Origin: Hoyosella sp. YIM 151337
GTDB lineage: Bacteria; Actinomycetota; Actinomycetes; Mycobacteriales; Mycobacteriaceae
Assembly (NCBI RefSeq): GCF_026041215.1
Contig: NZ_JAPEIQ010000023.1
Location: forward strand, 21,760-85,759
Direction: 5' to 3'
DNA: 64,000 nt
Positions within the stretch are counted from its first letter, which is position 1; each line of letters starts with the position of its first letter. The notes beneath the pieces are model-generated. The model was not told the DNA's origin. It saw only the letters and a list, made by a program, of their open reading frames with translations, and did not search any database. Below, in pieces: positions 9,391 to 17,564 of the stretch. Made by a program: the position numbers and the translations under genes.

Positions 9391-10353
9391 CTAAGACGAT
9401 CCAAGGCGCCGCACCGAACCCGGCGAGCGTCCCATCGTCTTGGTGAAAGCCCGGCTGAACGACGCCTCGGATTGGTACCCGAGCTTCGCGGCAACCGTTG
9501 CCACCGTTGAGCCGTCCTCCTGCAAAAGGGCTTCAGCGGCCTCCATGCGACTGCGCGTTACATACTGCATCGGCGGAGCACCGACAATCTCGGTGAACCG
9601 TGCTGCGAAGGCGGATCTCGACATCGCGGCTGTACGCGCGAGCGAATCGACTGTCCACGGTGCGCCCGGGGAGCGGTGAATCGCGGCGATCACGGGGCCG
9701 AGTTGTGGATCGTTCAGCGCGCCCAGCCATCCAGGATGGTTGCTGGTATCGGTCGCGAGCCAGCAGCGAATCGCTTCGATGACGAGGATGTCAGCGAGTC
9801 TGGTGGTGACGGCTTCGCCGCCGGGCCGCAGGTGCCGAAGCTCCGACGCCATCAAATCGAGAACGTCCCGGACACGTGATCCTCGCTCGTGTGCGGAGTC
9901 GATGTGGATCACGGGTGGGAGAACCGCCAGCAACCGGTTGACGGTGGGCTGGTGAAAACTGACGACTCCGCAGATCAGCGTGGTGCGCGCGCCGCCGCCA
10001 CCGCAGCGCAGAATCGAATAGTGATCGCTCACCATTTGCTGGGGAAGCTGGTCCACCCGCCCGGAGACGGGGGCGTCCGGCTGATTGCACAGGAGATGTC
10101 CCCGGCCGTGGGGGACAAGTGCGAGATCGCCAGCGCGGAGATATTCGGTGGCTTCTGCGATCTCGAGCCAGCAGCCGCCTTCTGTGACGACATGAAAACT
10201 CAGGCAGCCAGCGAAGGGCGGCATCTCTAAGGCCCATGGTGCTGTGGCCTCCGTGTGCGAATAGAACACGCCTCGCATCCGCAGCAGGTAGAGCGCCTCG
10301 GCGAGCGCATCCTGAGGCGTCCAGGGCACCACTGCTGCTGGACGAATAGACAT
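9391..10353 (-). CDS. AraC-family transcriptional regulator (cupin sensor domain)
   Basis: 320 residues. The N-terminal cupin-like sensor domain (about 20-190) matches the AraC cupin-6 type, with FYSHTEATAPWALEMPPFAG and DLALVPHGRGHLL. The C-terminal double helix-turn-helix (about 215-315) has WTVDSLARTAAMSRSAFAAR and VAAKLGYQSEASFSRAFTK. Start at ATG 10353; the longer frame to 10587 runs through the divergent promoter and into the next gene. It is divergent from the SDR gene at 10460, its most likely target. Confidence 0.85.
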   Translation of the reverse strand: MSIRPAAVVPWTPQDALAEALYLLRMRGVFYSHTEATAPWALEMPPFAGCLSFHVVTEGGCWLEIAEATEYLRAGDLALVPHGRGHLLCNQPDAPVSGRVDQLPQQMVSDHYSILRCGGGGARTTLICGVVSFHQPTVNRLLAVLPPVIHIDSAHERGSRVRDVLDLMASELRHLRPGGEAVTTRLADILVIEAIRCWLATDTSNHPGWLGALNDPQLGPVIAAIHRSPGAPWTVDSLARTAAMSRSAFAARFTEIVGAPPMQYVTRSRMEAAEALLQEDGSTVATVAAKLGYQSEASFSRAFTKTMGRSPGSVRRLGSS

Positions 10354-10459
10354 AGATTCCAGACTACTCGCGATAGATCCTCCACAGAACCACGGATAGC
10401 GTGGACGTATCGAACAACGGTCGATGTGAACGCCGTAAAGACTATGGAGGAAGATCATC

Positions 10460-11119
10460 ATGAACATTCTGGTAGCTGGTGCCACCGGCGGCTCAGGACG
10501 TGCGGTCGTGGCTGAATTGCTGGCACGGGGCCATTCGGTCACTGCACTTGCTCGGCACGCTAGCGATCTCACTGCTGCGGGCTCCAATGGCGCATTTCGG
10601 GCGGTCGATGGCGACGTTACTGATTCAGCGTTTGTGCGTGACGCGGTGAAGGGTCAGGACGCGGTTGTCGTTACCTTAGGGATTAGCGAGAACCCGATGA
10701 GAGTGCGTTTACTCGGCCCGAAACACTCTGTGCTGGAAGTACGCTCGATCGGGACACGCAATCTGATCGAGGCGATGCGCGCTCATGGCGTTTCTAAACT
10801 GATTGTGCAGAGCTCATACGGGGTGGGAGATACGGCGCGAAAGCTGCGCTGGCTCGATCGGCTCTTCTTCGCCCTGCTCATCAAGCCGCAGATCGCGGAC
10901 CATGAGAAACAGGAGGCAATGGTGCGATCGAGTGGGCTCGACTGGGTTGTCGTCCAGCCCGTCCACCTGAACGATAACCCATCGAGCGGGGCTCCCCACG
11001 TTTCCTCCTCCGGCGAGGTGGCGTCATGGTCAGTACCCCGGGCAACCGTCGCCTCTGCCATCGCCGCGGCTGCGGAAAGCGCTGACTACGTTGGCAATTC
11101 AGTGGCGGTGTCAGCTTAG
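10460..11119 (+). CDS. NAD(P)-binding atypical SDR (NmrA/NAD(P)H-binding) protein
   Basis: 219 residues with a Rossmann fold. The nucleotide motif GATGGSGRAV is at residues 8-17, and VQSSYG takes the place of the classical active-site Ser/Tyr region. The SDR a5-like domain is typical of quinone reductase or flavin-reductase relatives. GGAGGAAG precedes the ATG. The AraC-type regulator divergent to it is the probable controller. It runs tail-to-tail with the GNAT gene and overlaps it by 9 bases. The substrate is unknown. Confidence 0.85.
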   Translation: MNILVAGATGGSGRAVVAELLARGHSVTALARHASDLTAAGSNGAFRAVDGDVTDSAFVRDAVKGQDAVVVTLGISENPMRVRLLGPKHSVLEVRSIGTRNLIEAMRAHGVSKLIVQSSYGVGDTARKLRWLDRLFFALLIKPQIADHEKQEAMVRSSGLDWVVVQPVHLNDNPSSGAPHVSSSGEVASWSVPRATVASAIAAAAESADYVGNSVAVSA

Positions 11120-11689
11120 GCTGAGCCGCATCAGCACGCGGGGAAAGCCGCTCAGGACGGAGTCCGTGTCGGCGACGTGGGTGAATCCCGCGGCCTCGAA
11201 GTTCTTTCGGAGTCCGGGATACGCCATCGTCAGGTCTACCTTCTCGCCTCGATTGTCCAGTGGATATGCTTCGATTGCCGGCGCGCCGCTCTGACGAGCG
11301 TAATCTGCTGCGCCGGCAATCAGCGCGTGTGAAACGCCGTGCCCGCGGTGGCCCGGCCGGACGCGGATGCACCAGAGCGACCACACGGGCAAGTCATCTA
11401 CGTGCGGAATCTTCCGATTGCGGGCGAATGCGGTGTCGGCGCGCGGAGCGACCGCTGCCCAGCCCACGGGGGTGTCGCCGTCGTAGGCGAGGACGCCCGG
11501 GGGAGGACCATTGCGCATGAGTCCCTCGACGTACGCTCCGCGCGCCGGTCCGCGCAGCTCGTTGTTGAGCTTCGAGGGCACTCGGTAACTCAGGCACCAG
11601 CACACATTCGCGTCGGGACGTTTTGGCCCGACAAGTGCACGCACATCATCGAAGACAACAGCTGGACGAACGTCGAACGCCTTAGACAT
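11111..11689 (-). CDS. GNAT-family N-acetyltransferase
   Basis: 192 residues. The acetyl-CoA binding motif A of the GNAT fold is clear as LWCIRVRPGHRGHGVSHALI (R/Q-x-x-G-x-G/A pattern), followed by IEAYPLDN and the late LRKNFEAAGF. The acceptor substrate is not predictable. The ATG at 11687-11689 overlaps the stop of the VOC gene (ATGA), so translation is probably coupled and the two genes form an operon. Confidence 0.85.
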   Translation of the reverse strand: MSKAFDVRPAVVFDDVRALVGPKRPDANVCWCLSYRVPSKLNNELRGPARGAYVEGLMRNGPPPGVLAYDGDTPVGWAAVAPRADTAFARNRKIPHVDDLPVWSLWCIRVRPGHRGHGVSHALIAGAADYARQSGAPAIEAYPLDNRGEKVDLTMAYPGLRKNFEAAGFTHVADTDSVLSGFPRVLMRLSLS

Positions 11690-12540
11690 CAGGTATTTTC
11701 AGGGACGAACTGGTTGGCGCCGAACACCGCTCCAGCGGGGTCTCGCAACACCGACATCCGCACCCAGGGGGCGTCGGTGGGCGGCAGGATGATTGTGCCG
11801 CCGAGCTCGACGGCCTTCGCTGCCGTAGCGTCGGCGTCAGCGACGCCGAAGGTGATTCCCCAGTGTGGTTGCGTGTCAGCGTCATCAGCAGCGATGGCGG
11901 TCAAGCTGGCGACCACATTTTGGAACCCCGCGGGCGCGCCCATCTCCGCCATCGCCGCGTTTGTGCCGGGATTGAGCAGTTCGAGGTGATCTCCATAGCC
12001 CGGGAGGCTCCACATCTGACCGCCGGGGCCGAGGTCAAGAACATCCCATCCGAAGACTGCTCCGTAGAACTGCTTCGCCTTCTCAGGGTCGCGGGTGTAG
12101 AGATCGTTGAAGTTCACGCTGCCTGGCTCATTCACGACGGCAGAACCACGGTGCGCGCGAGGCTCCCACACCATGAACGTCGCACCTTCAGGGTCGGCGC
12201 ATACTGCCATGCGGCCCTGATCGAGGACATCCCACGGGCCCATCAAGACGGTGCCACCGCTGTCTTTCACCTTGGCCGCGGTCGCGTCGGCGCTCTCGAC
12301 CCAGACATACGTATTCCACACAGGCTTTTTCAAGCCGTCGTCCGGGAACCCCGTGATCGCTGCAACATCACCGCCGCTCAGGCGACCGATGAGGTACGTC
12401 GATTCAGCGTCAGGCGGCATCACGTCCTCGCATTGCCAACCGAATAGCTTGCTGTAAAATTGGGCCGCGGCGGCAGGATCTGGCTGATTCGTATCGGCCC
12501 AGCACGGCACTCCAGGAATGTAACGATCAGGCGCACTCAT
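11689..12540 (-). CDS. Two-domain VOC protein, CFP30B/TB27.3-like
   Basis: 283 residues containing two successive glyoxalase/VOC units. One (about 8-125) starts PGVPCWADTNQPDPAAAAQF, and the second (about 138-280) starts SVNFNDLYTRDPEKAKQFYG. The architecture and the FYSKLFGWQ/FYGAVFGWD repeats resemble the mycobacterial Rv0577 (CFP30B) group and hydroxylase-linked VOC proteins. Start at ATG 12540 with GAGGAAGG eight bases upstream. First gene of a VOC-GNAT operon. Confidence 0.82.
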   Translation of the reverse strand: MSAPDRYIPGVPCWADTNQPDPAAAAQFYSKLFGWQCEDVMPPDAESTYLIGRLSGGDVAAITGFPDDGLKKPVWNTYVWVESADATAAKVKDSGGTVLMGPWDVLDQGRMAVCADPEGATFMVWEPRAHRGSAVVNEPGSVNFNDLYTRDPEKAKQFYGAVFGWDVLDLGPGGQMWSLPGYGDHLELLNPGTNAAMAEMGAPAGFQNVVASLTAIAADDADTQPHWGITFGVADADATAAKAVELGGTIILPPTDAPWVRMSVLRDPAGAVFGANQFVPENT

Positions 12541-12714
12541 TCTCAAAACCTTCCTCGTTGATGAACTGCTGATCTCATCCTGCCCCCTGTAGCGGACAGG
12601 TTACGTCCTGAATTCGCACATATTCGGAAAATGTTGGCGCCTGCAGTTTTGCCGTGGGTAACCGCGCCACGTGCGACCATGGATTCTGTGCCAGTCGGAT
12701 GAATCGAGTTCAGC

Positions 12715-14292
12715 ATGCACGCGTCTCACACCGGCAACCGGCGGACTCTCGCAGCCACTGTGGGGGCGGCCGGGATCGCGCAGCTCCCCACCGCAGCAAT
12801 CGTGGTCGCCCTCGCTTCGATACACAACGAATTCGGCACTTCGCTCGAAGCACTGCAATGGACGGTCACCGCGTTCCTCATTCCCTACGCCGCATTGATG
12901 ATTGTTTCAGGACGCGTGGCCGATGTATTCGGGCGCAGAAAGGTACTCATTGCCGGCACTGGGGCGTTCGTCGGCGGTTCCGCGCTGGCCGCGATTTCGG
13001 TGGACGCACCAATGCTCATCGCGTGCATCGCGATATCCGGAGCAGGTGCCGCCGCCATGATCCCGTCGTCGATGTCCGTCATCACCGACGTCTTTTTTGA
13101 CGCCGAACGTGCACTTGCGATCGGCATGTGGGGCGGGGCTACGGAGCTTGTGTCGGGAGTGGGCATTCTGATCGGCGGGGTGCTGATCGAACTGCTCGGG
13201 TGGCGGGCAATCTTCGTGGTCTGCATCCTCATTGGAACCGCGATCCTCGTCACCGTCATCATTGCGACCCCAGAGTCGCGGGATCCAGATGCGCCGCGAC
13301 GTATCGACTATTTCGGGGCGGCAATATCAGTGTTCATGCTGTCCGTGCTGAGTCTGGCTCTCATTCAGGGACCAAGCTGGGGGTTTGGGGCGCCCTCGAC
13401 TGTGGCGCTGTTCGTGCTTTCCGCTGTGGCAGCGGGACTATTCGTCTTTGTCGAACTTCGCGTTCCGTTTCCGGTCATCGATTTCAGCCTTCTGAGGCGG
13501 CGGAACTTCACAGGTTCGCTGGTCGTCATTTTCGCGCTCGACTTCTCGCTCGGTGCGCTGCTGTTCTTCTTGCCGTTGTTTTTCCAGCAAATGGTCGGTT
13601 ACTCGGCGATCTTCACCGGCGTCGTGCTTCTGCCCCTGACAGGGCTGATGGTGCTCGGTTCACCGCTCGGCGGGAAGATCGCCGCGAAAGTCGGTCCACG
13701 CCCGCCGATCGTTGTGGGTCTTGGTCTGATGTCCCTGGGGATCTTCCTGATGACACGGTTGACCACCGAGACGACGGTGTCGCAGCTGTGGTTGCCGACG
13801 GCGATCATCGGTTTTGGCACGGGCCTGGCATTGACGCCGATGAACCTGGCCGCCATGAATGCTGTGAACCCCGAACGTGCGGGTGCGGCTTCCGGACTGC
13901 TCGTCACCCTCAGCGGGCTCGGCGCGACGATGGGCGTCGCGATCACCGGTGCGCTGTTCAACGAGTTGCAGGCAAACCGGGTGGTTTCGCTGTTAGCTGG
14001 TCACGGGGTGACTGTCACCGAGGCGCAGGCGCGTAATCTCACGGGACTGCTGGCCGATACGCCGCGTGCGCGAGCAGAACTCGCGCGAACTGTCGGTGTC
14101 AATGAGGCAGAAGCGATCGAAGTTGTGCGAGAGGCGTTCGTCGCGGCTTTGAGCAGCAGCCTGTTTATCTCGGTGGCGCTTGTCGGTGTCAGCATGCTTC
14201 TCACCATCGCGGTGATGCGAAAGGAACCTGCCGCGCCTGCTGGCGCGCGCGAACCGGCGGGCGTACCGCCGTTTCGCCCAGCGCAGCCGTAA
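12715..14292 (+). CDS. MFS drug efflux transporter, DHA2 (EmrB/QacA) family
   Basis: 525 residues with about 14 membrane segments, as expected for proton-coupled multidrug antiporters of the DHA2 group. Motif A appears as GRVADVFGRRKVLIAG in the loop after segment 2, and the segment-5 antiporter motif region is GGATELVSGVGILIGGVL. The large C-terminal loop (about 420-470) is hydrophilic before the last helix. The start is ATG 12715. It stands alone; the divergent VOC gene is 174 bases away. Confidence 0.88.
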   Translation: MHASHTGNRRTLAATVGAAGIAQLPTAAIVVALASIHNEFGTSLEALQWTVTAFLIPYAALMIVSGRVADVFGRRKVLIAGTGAFVGGSALAAISVDAPMLIACIAISGAGAAAMIPSSMSVITDVFFDAERALAIGMWGGATELVSGVGILIGGVLIELLGWRAIFVVCILIGTAILVTVIIATPESRDPDAPRRIDYFGAAISVFMLSVLSLALIQGPSWGFGAPSTVALFVLSAVAAGLFVFVELRVPFPVIDFSLLRRRNFTGSLVVIFALDFSLGALLFFLPLFFQQMVGYSAIFTGVVLLPLTGLMVLGSPLGGKIAAKVGPRPPIVVGLGLMSLGIFLMTRLTTETTVSQLWLPTAIIGFGTGLALTPMNLAAMNAVNPERAGAASGLLVTLSGLGATMGVAITGALFNELQANRVVSLLAGHGVTVTEAQARNLTGLLADTPRARAELARTVGVNEAEAIEVVREAFVAALSSSLFISVALVGVSMLLTIAVMRKEPAAPAGAREPAGVPPFRPAQP

Positions 14293-14306
14293 TGCCCGGA
14301 CCCCCT

Positions 14307-14381
14307 CCGAATCCATCTGCGCAGGTCACACAAAACGGCCCAAAATCAGGGGTTCTGTGTGACCTGCGCAGATGGATTCGG
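14307..14381. repeat. Long perfect inverted repeat between the MFS and DUF4112 genes
   Basis: Two 26-base arms (14307-14332 and 14356-14381) are exact reverse complements. They begin CCGAATCCATCTGCGCAGGT on the left and end with its complement on the right. After one mismatch the pairing continues for three more bases, leaving a loop of about 15 bases. It starts 15 bases past the MFS stop. There is no T-run, and an exact arm of this length is longer than a normal terminator. It could be an unusual terminator or one copy of a dispersed palindromic element. Confidence 0.85.
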
Positions 14382-14412
14382 GCGTGCGGTAGCTCGCGCG
14401 GCATACTGAGGC

Positions 14413-14898
14413 GTGACCATTCAGCAGCAGCCTGCCGATCTCGTCGAACACCGGCGCAGGCAGATCCGACGGTTCGCGAACCTGATGGACTCGCGGTTCC
14501 GGATTCCCGGCACGAAACAAACGTTCGGTGTCGACCCGATACTCGGCTTGGTACCTGGCGGCGGAGACGCGGTCGCCATGGTGATCAGCGCGGGCATCGT
14601 TATCCAGGCGGTGCGCTTCGGAGCGCGCGGCTCGACACTCGCGCTGATGCTGTTCAACGTCGCGGTCGACGCCATTTTTGGTGCGGTCCCCATACTGGGG
14701 TCGGTTTTCGACGTGTGGTTCAAGGCGAACAATCGGAATATCGCGCTTCTTGACCGGCATGTGACAGACCCACAATTGACGCGAGCTCAGATCCGGCGGA
14801 GAGTGTTCTGGCTGATCGTGCTCGTCATCGCGTTCACGGTGGCGCTACTCGCCCTTCTGACGGTGGGCATCGTCGCGCTGATCGCGTGGCTCATCTGA
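14413..14898 (+). CDS. DUF4112 membrane protein
   Basis: 161 residues. The core FANLMDSRFRIPGTKQTFGV then DPILGLVPGGGDAVAMVISA is the signature of DUF4112, a family of small membrane proteins of unknown role. Three hydrophobic stretches follow at about 50-70, 75-98 and 128-160. The start is a GTG at 14413 with GAGG upstream. The 3' end overlaps the converging ClC gene by 54 bases. Confidence 0.85.
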   Translation: MTIQQQPADLVEHRRRQIRRFANLMDSRFRIPGTKQTFGVDPILGLVPGGGDAVAMVISAGIVIQAVRFGARGSTLALMLFNVAVDAIFGAVPILGSVFDVWFKANNRNIALLDRHVTDPQLTRAQIRRRVFWLIVLVIAFTVALLALLTVGIVALIAWLI

Positions 14899-16293
14899 GC
14901 TGGCGCGCATCCGCTGTGCCGCCTCGCGGTTTTCGGCCTGTGAGCGGTAGATGGTGTCGCCACTGCTGCGGACGATGAAGTACGCGACCGCGACAGCAGC
15001 CATCGCCGGGGCAAGAATCGTGATTCCACCCGTCATTTCTGCGACCATGAGCATGACGGCGAGCGGTACTCGGCCAATCGAGCCGAAGCAGGCCATCATG
15101 CCGACGATCACGAACGGTGCGGGGCTGTCCGGCACTCCGGGTGCGATTGGTTCGAGCAGCCGCCACAACGCGGCCCCGGTAAACGCACCAATCACGAGAC
15201 CCGGCCCGAATACTCCACCGGAACCGCCGGTACCGACGGTCAGCGACGTCGCGACGATCTTCGCTACCGGAAGCACCAGCACAATCCACAGTGGGAGGGC
15301 GAGGAGAGCCTCCCGGGACAGACCCTGCTGCACCCAGCCGTACCCGCTGCCGAGGACTTGCGGGATCGCAATGGCCATAAGGCCGACCAGCACACCCCCG
15401 ACGGCTGGTCTGAGTGCTCGTGCGCCAGGCAGCCGCTTCGTCACTGCCACCGTGAAGTAGAAGCTGCGAGCGTAGAGGATGCCGAGAAGCCCCGCGAACA
15501 CACCTATCAGCGCGTACCAGATGAGGTGCAGTGGATCATCCAATCGATACTCGGCACCCACATACCCGAATAAGGGTTCAAACCCGAAAAAGGTCCCGTA
15601 TACGGCGTAGCTCACAATCGAAGCGAACAGGCCCGGCACGATCGCGTCGAATTCGAAATCATTCTTGTAGACGATCGCTCCGCAGAGAACCGCCCCGCCC
15701 AGTGGGGCACCGAAGATCGCACCGATGCCAGACCCAATACCGATGGCGACTGCAATCCGCCCGTCGGCGGGCGAAAGATCGAGCCGACGGGCCAGCAGCG
15801 AGCCAAAACCTGCGGAGATCTGGGCGGTTGGGCCCTCGCGGCCTGCGGATCCGCCAGACCCAATGGTGATCGCGGAGGCGATCAGCTTTATCACCACGAC
15901 ACGGCCGCGAATCATGCGCGGATCCTTGTTCACCGCTTCGATGGCGGCGTCGGTGCCGTGGCCTTCAGCTTCGGGAGCCCAGCGGTACACGATAAACCCG
16001 GCGACAAGCCCGCCGAGTCCGACGATAAGCGGCAAAGCCCAGGGACGAGTCACACCGGTCCCCGCACCACCGCCTTCCCCCGCAGCACTCGGAGGCGAAT
16101 AGCCGCCGATCGTCTCGAGCAGCAAATGAGACGCCCCCATCAGCATCGTCAGAAAAAGCGCAGCACCGAGGCCAGCGATCATACCGATCGCAGTGCCCAG
16201 CACAATCCACTTCTTGAGGTAGGACGTGGACCGAACCCAGTTGACGAACCAGCCCGCTGAAGACCGCACGCCGCCACCTCCCGGTGTGTGCAC
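14845..16293 (-). CDS. ClC-family chloride channel or H+/Cl- antiporter
   Basis: 482 residues with about ten or more membrane helices. Conserved ClC selectivity motifs are visible. GSGGSAGREGPTAQ contains the GREGP with the gating glutamate, and GTGGSGGVFGPGLVIG is the second pore motif. The first motif differs from the E. coli GSGIP. The gating Glu fits either a channel or an antiporter, and the second antiporter glutamate cannot be settled by eye. The C-terminal 45 residues are hydrophilic, with no CBS domain. It overlaps the DUF4112 gene tail-to-tail. Confidence 0.9.
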   Translation of the reverse strand: MHTPGGGGVRSSAGWFVNWVRSTSYLKKWIVLGTAIGMIAGLGAALFLTMLMGASHLLLETIGGYSPPSAAGEGGGAGTGVTRPWALPLIVGLGGLVAGFIVYRWAPEAEGHGTDAAIEAVNKDPRMIRGRVVVIKLIASAITIGSGGSAGREGPTAQISAGFGSLLARRLDLSPADGRIAVAIGIGSGIGAIFGAPLGGAVLCGAIVYKNDFEFDAIVPGLFASIVSYAVYGTFFGFEPLFGYVGAEYRLDDPLHLIWYALIGVFAGLLGILYARSFYFTVAVTKRLPGARALRPAVGGVLVGLMAIAIPQVLGSGYGWVQQGLSREALLALPLWIVLVLPVAKIVATSLTVGTGGSGGVFGPGLVIGAFTGAALWRLLEPIAPGVPDSPAPFVIVGMMACFGSIGRVPLAVMLMVAEMTGGITILAPAMAAVAVAYFIVRSSGDTIYRSQAENREAAQRMRASSDEPRDQRDDAHRQKGE

Positions 16294-16384
16294 TAAGAAG
16301 ACGGTACGCCCACCAGGGATGGCGGGGTGTCACATTTCCGGCTATCGAGGTGTCTTCATGACGAGAACCCAAAAAGGAGGCGTC

Positions 16385-17557
16385 ATGACAACGACACGGC
16401 AGATCAACATCGTCATACTCGGAGCCGGCTACGCCGGCGTCTTCGCGGCGAACCGCATTTCGAAGAAGGCTCCGAAGAACGTGCGGGTCACCGTCATCAA
16501 TCCGCGAGACCAGTTCGTCGAACGCGTGCGACTGCACCAACTTGCGGCGGGAACGCACCAAGCCAGTGTGCCTCTCAAGACCGTCCTGCACAGGCGCGCA
16601 GAGGTTATGGTCGCTGAGGCTCGCTCAATCGAGGGCCATACCGTGGTGTGCAGCGACGGCAGAGAGGTGCCATTCGACTACCTGATGTTCGCTGTCGGAT
16701 CGCGTGCTGCCCGAAACATTCCTGGCAGCGAGCACGCCTTTGCGGTCAGCGAGTTCGACAGCGCGTCCAGCCTGCAGCGGAAATTGGCGAGTCTGCAGCC
16801 GGCCGAGCGCGTCAACGTCATCGGCGGCGGCCTCACTGCGATCGAGACTGTTACCGAAATCGCCGAGGCCCATAAGGCGCTGAACGTGCATCTCTACTCA
16901 GACGAACCGGTTGCGTCGCCGTACCCGGCGGCAAGCCGTGAGTACATCAACCACACGATGCGCCGCCTCGGCGTCACAATCCACGAGGGGCATCGTGTCC
17001 GGCGTATCCATCCGGGCAGCCTGGAGGCTGGTGACGGCGACGAAAGGGTGCCCAGCGCGGTGACCGTCCTCGCCGCCGGATTCCGTGCGCCTGAACTCGC
17101 ACAGCGCAGCGGCTTCACAGTCGATCACCTCGGCCGGATACGTACTGACGAATACCTTCGGTCCCTCGACGACCCCGCGGTTTTCGCGATCGGGGATGCG
17201 GGGATCCCGCCAGCGGAGGTGTCTGAACACTTGCGCATGGCATGTGCGACTGCGAACCCAATGGGTGCCCACAGTGCGAACAATGTTCTCGCTGTCATCA
17301 ATGGTGCAGAGCCGAAACCATTTTCGCTCGGATACGTGGGGCACTGCGTCAGCATTGGCAGCAAGGCCGGAATTCTGCAGTTCGTCAACCGCGACGACAC
17401 GGCCAAGGACTTCGCACTCAAAGGCCGCACCGCGGCAACTCTGAAGAAGTCGATAAACAATGGTCTGACGTCGGGCCTCAGACTGGCGCCAGCCGTCTGG
17501 CGGCATGGGCCGAAGAATGCGCACGAAGCTGCAGGGGATACGGTCGCGATGCGATGA
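16385..17557 (+). CDS. NDH-2-like FAD-dependent pyridine nucleotide-disulphide oxidoreductase
   Basis: 390 residues. The N-terminal FAD motif IVILGAGYAGVFAANRI is the classical GxGxxG, a second nucleotide motif INVIGGGLTAIETVTEI follows near 150, and AIGDAG near 275 is the second FAD contact. This is the type II NADH dehydrogenase/FIP2 family, but it lacks an obvious C-terminal membrane helix. An AAAAAGGAGG ribosome site four bases before ATG 16385 fixes the start over ATG 16358. The physiological electron acceptor is unknown. Divergent from the ClC gene. Confidence 0.87.
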   Translation: MTTTRQINIVILGAGYAGVFAANRISKKAPKNVRVTVINPRDQFVERVRLHQLAAGTHQASVPLKTVLHRRAEVMVAEARSIEGHTVVCSDGREVPFDYLMFAVGSRAARNIPGSEHAFAVSEFDSASSLQRKLASLQPAERVNVIGGGLTAIETVTEIAEAHKALNVHLYSDEPVASPYPAASREYINHTMRRLGVTIHEGHRVRRIHPGSLEAGDGDERVPSAVTVLAAGFRAPELAQRSGFTVDHLGRIRTDEYLRSLDDPAVFAIGDAGIPPAEVSEHLRMACATANPMGAHSANNVLAVINGAEPKPFSLGYVGHCVSIGSKAGILQFVNRDDTAKDFALKGRTAATLKKSINNGLTSGLRLAPAVWRHGPKNAHEAAGDTVAMR

Positions 17558-17564
17558 CCAGCGG

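Noticed and set aside
10354..10587. N-terminal extension of the AraC-type gene
   Set aside because: It runs through the divergent promoter and into the SDR coding region on the other strand.
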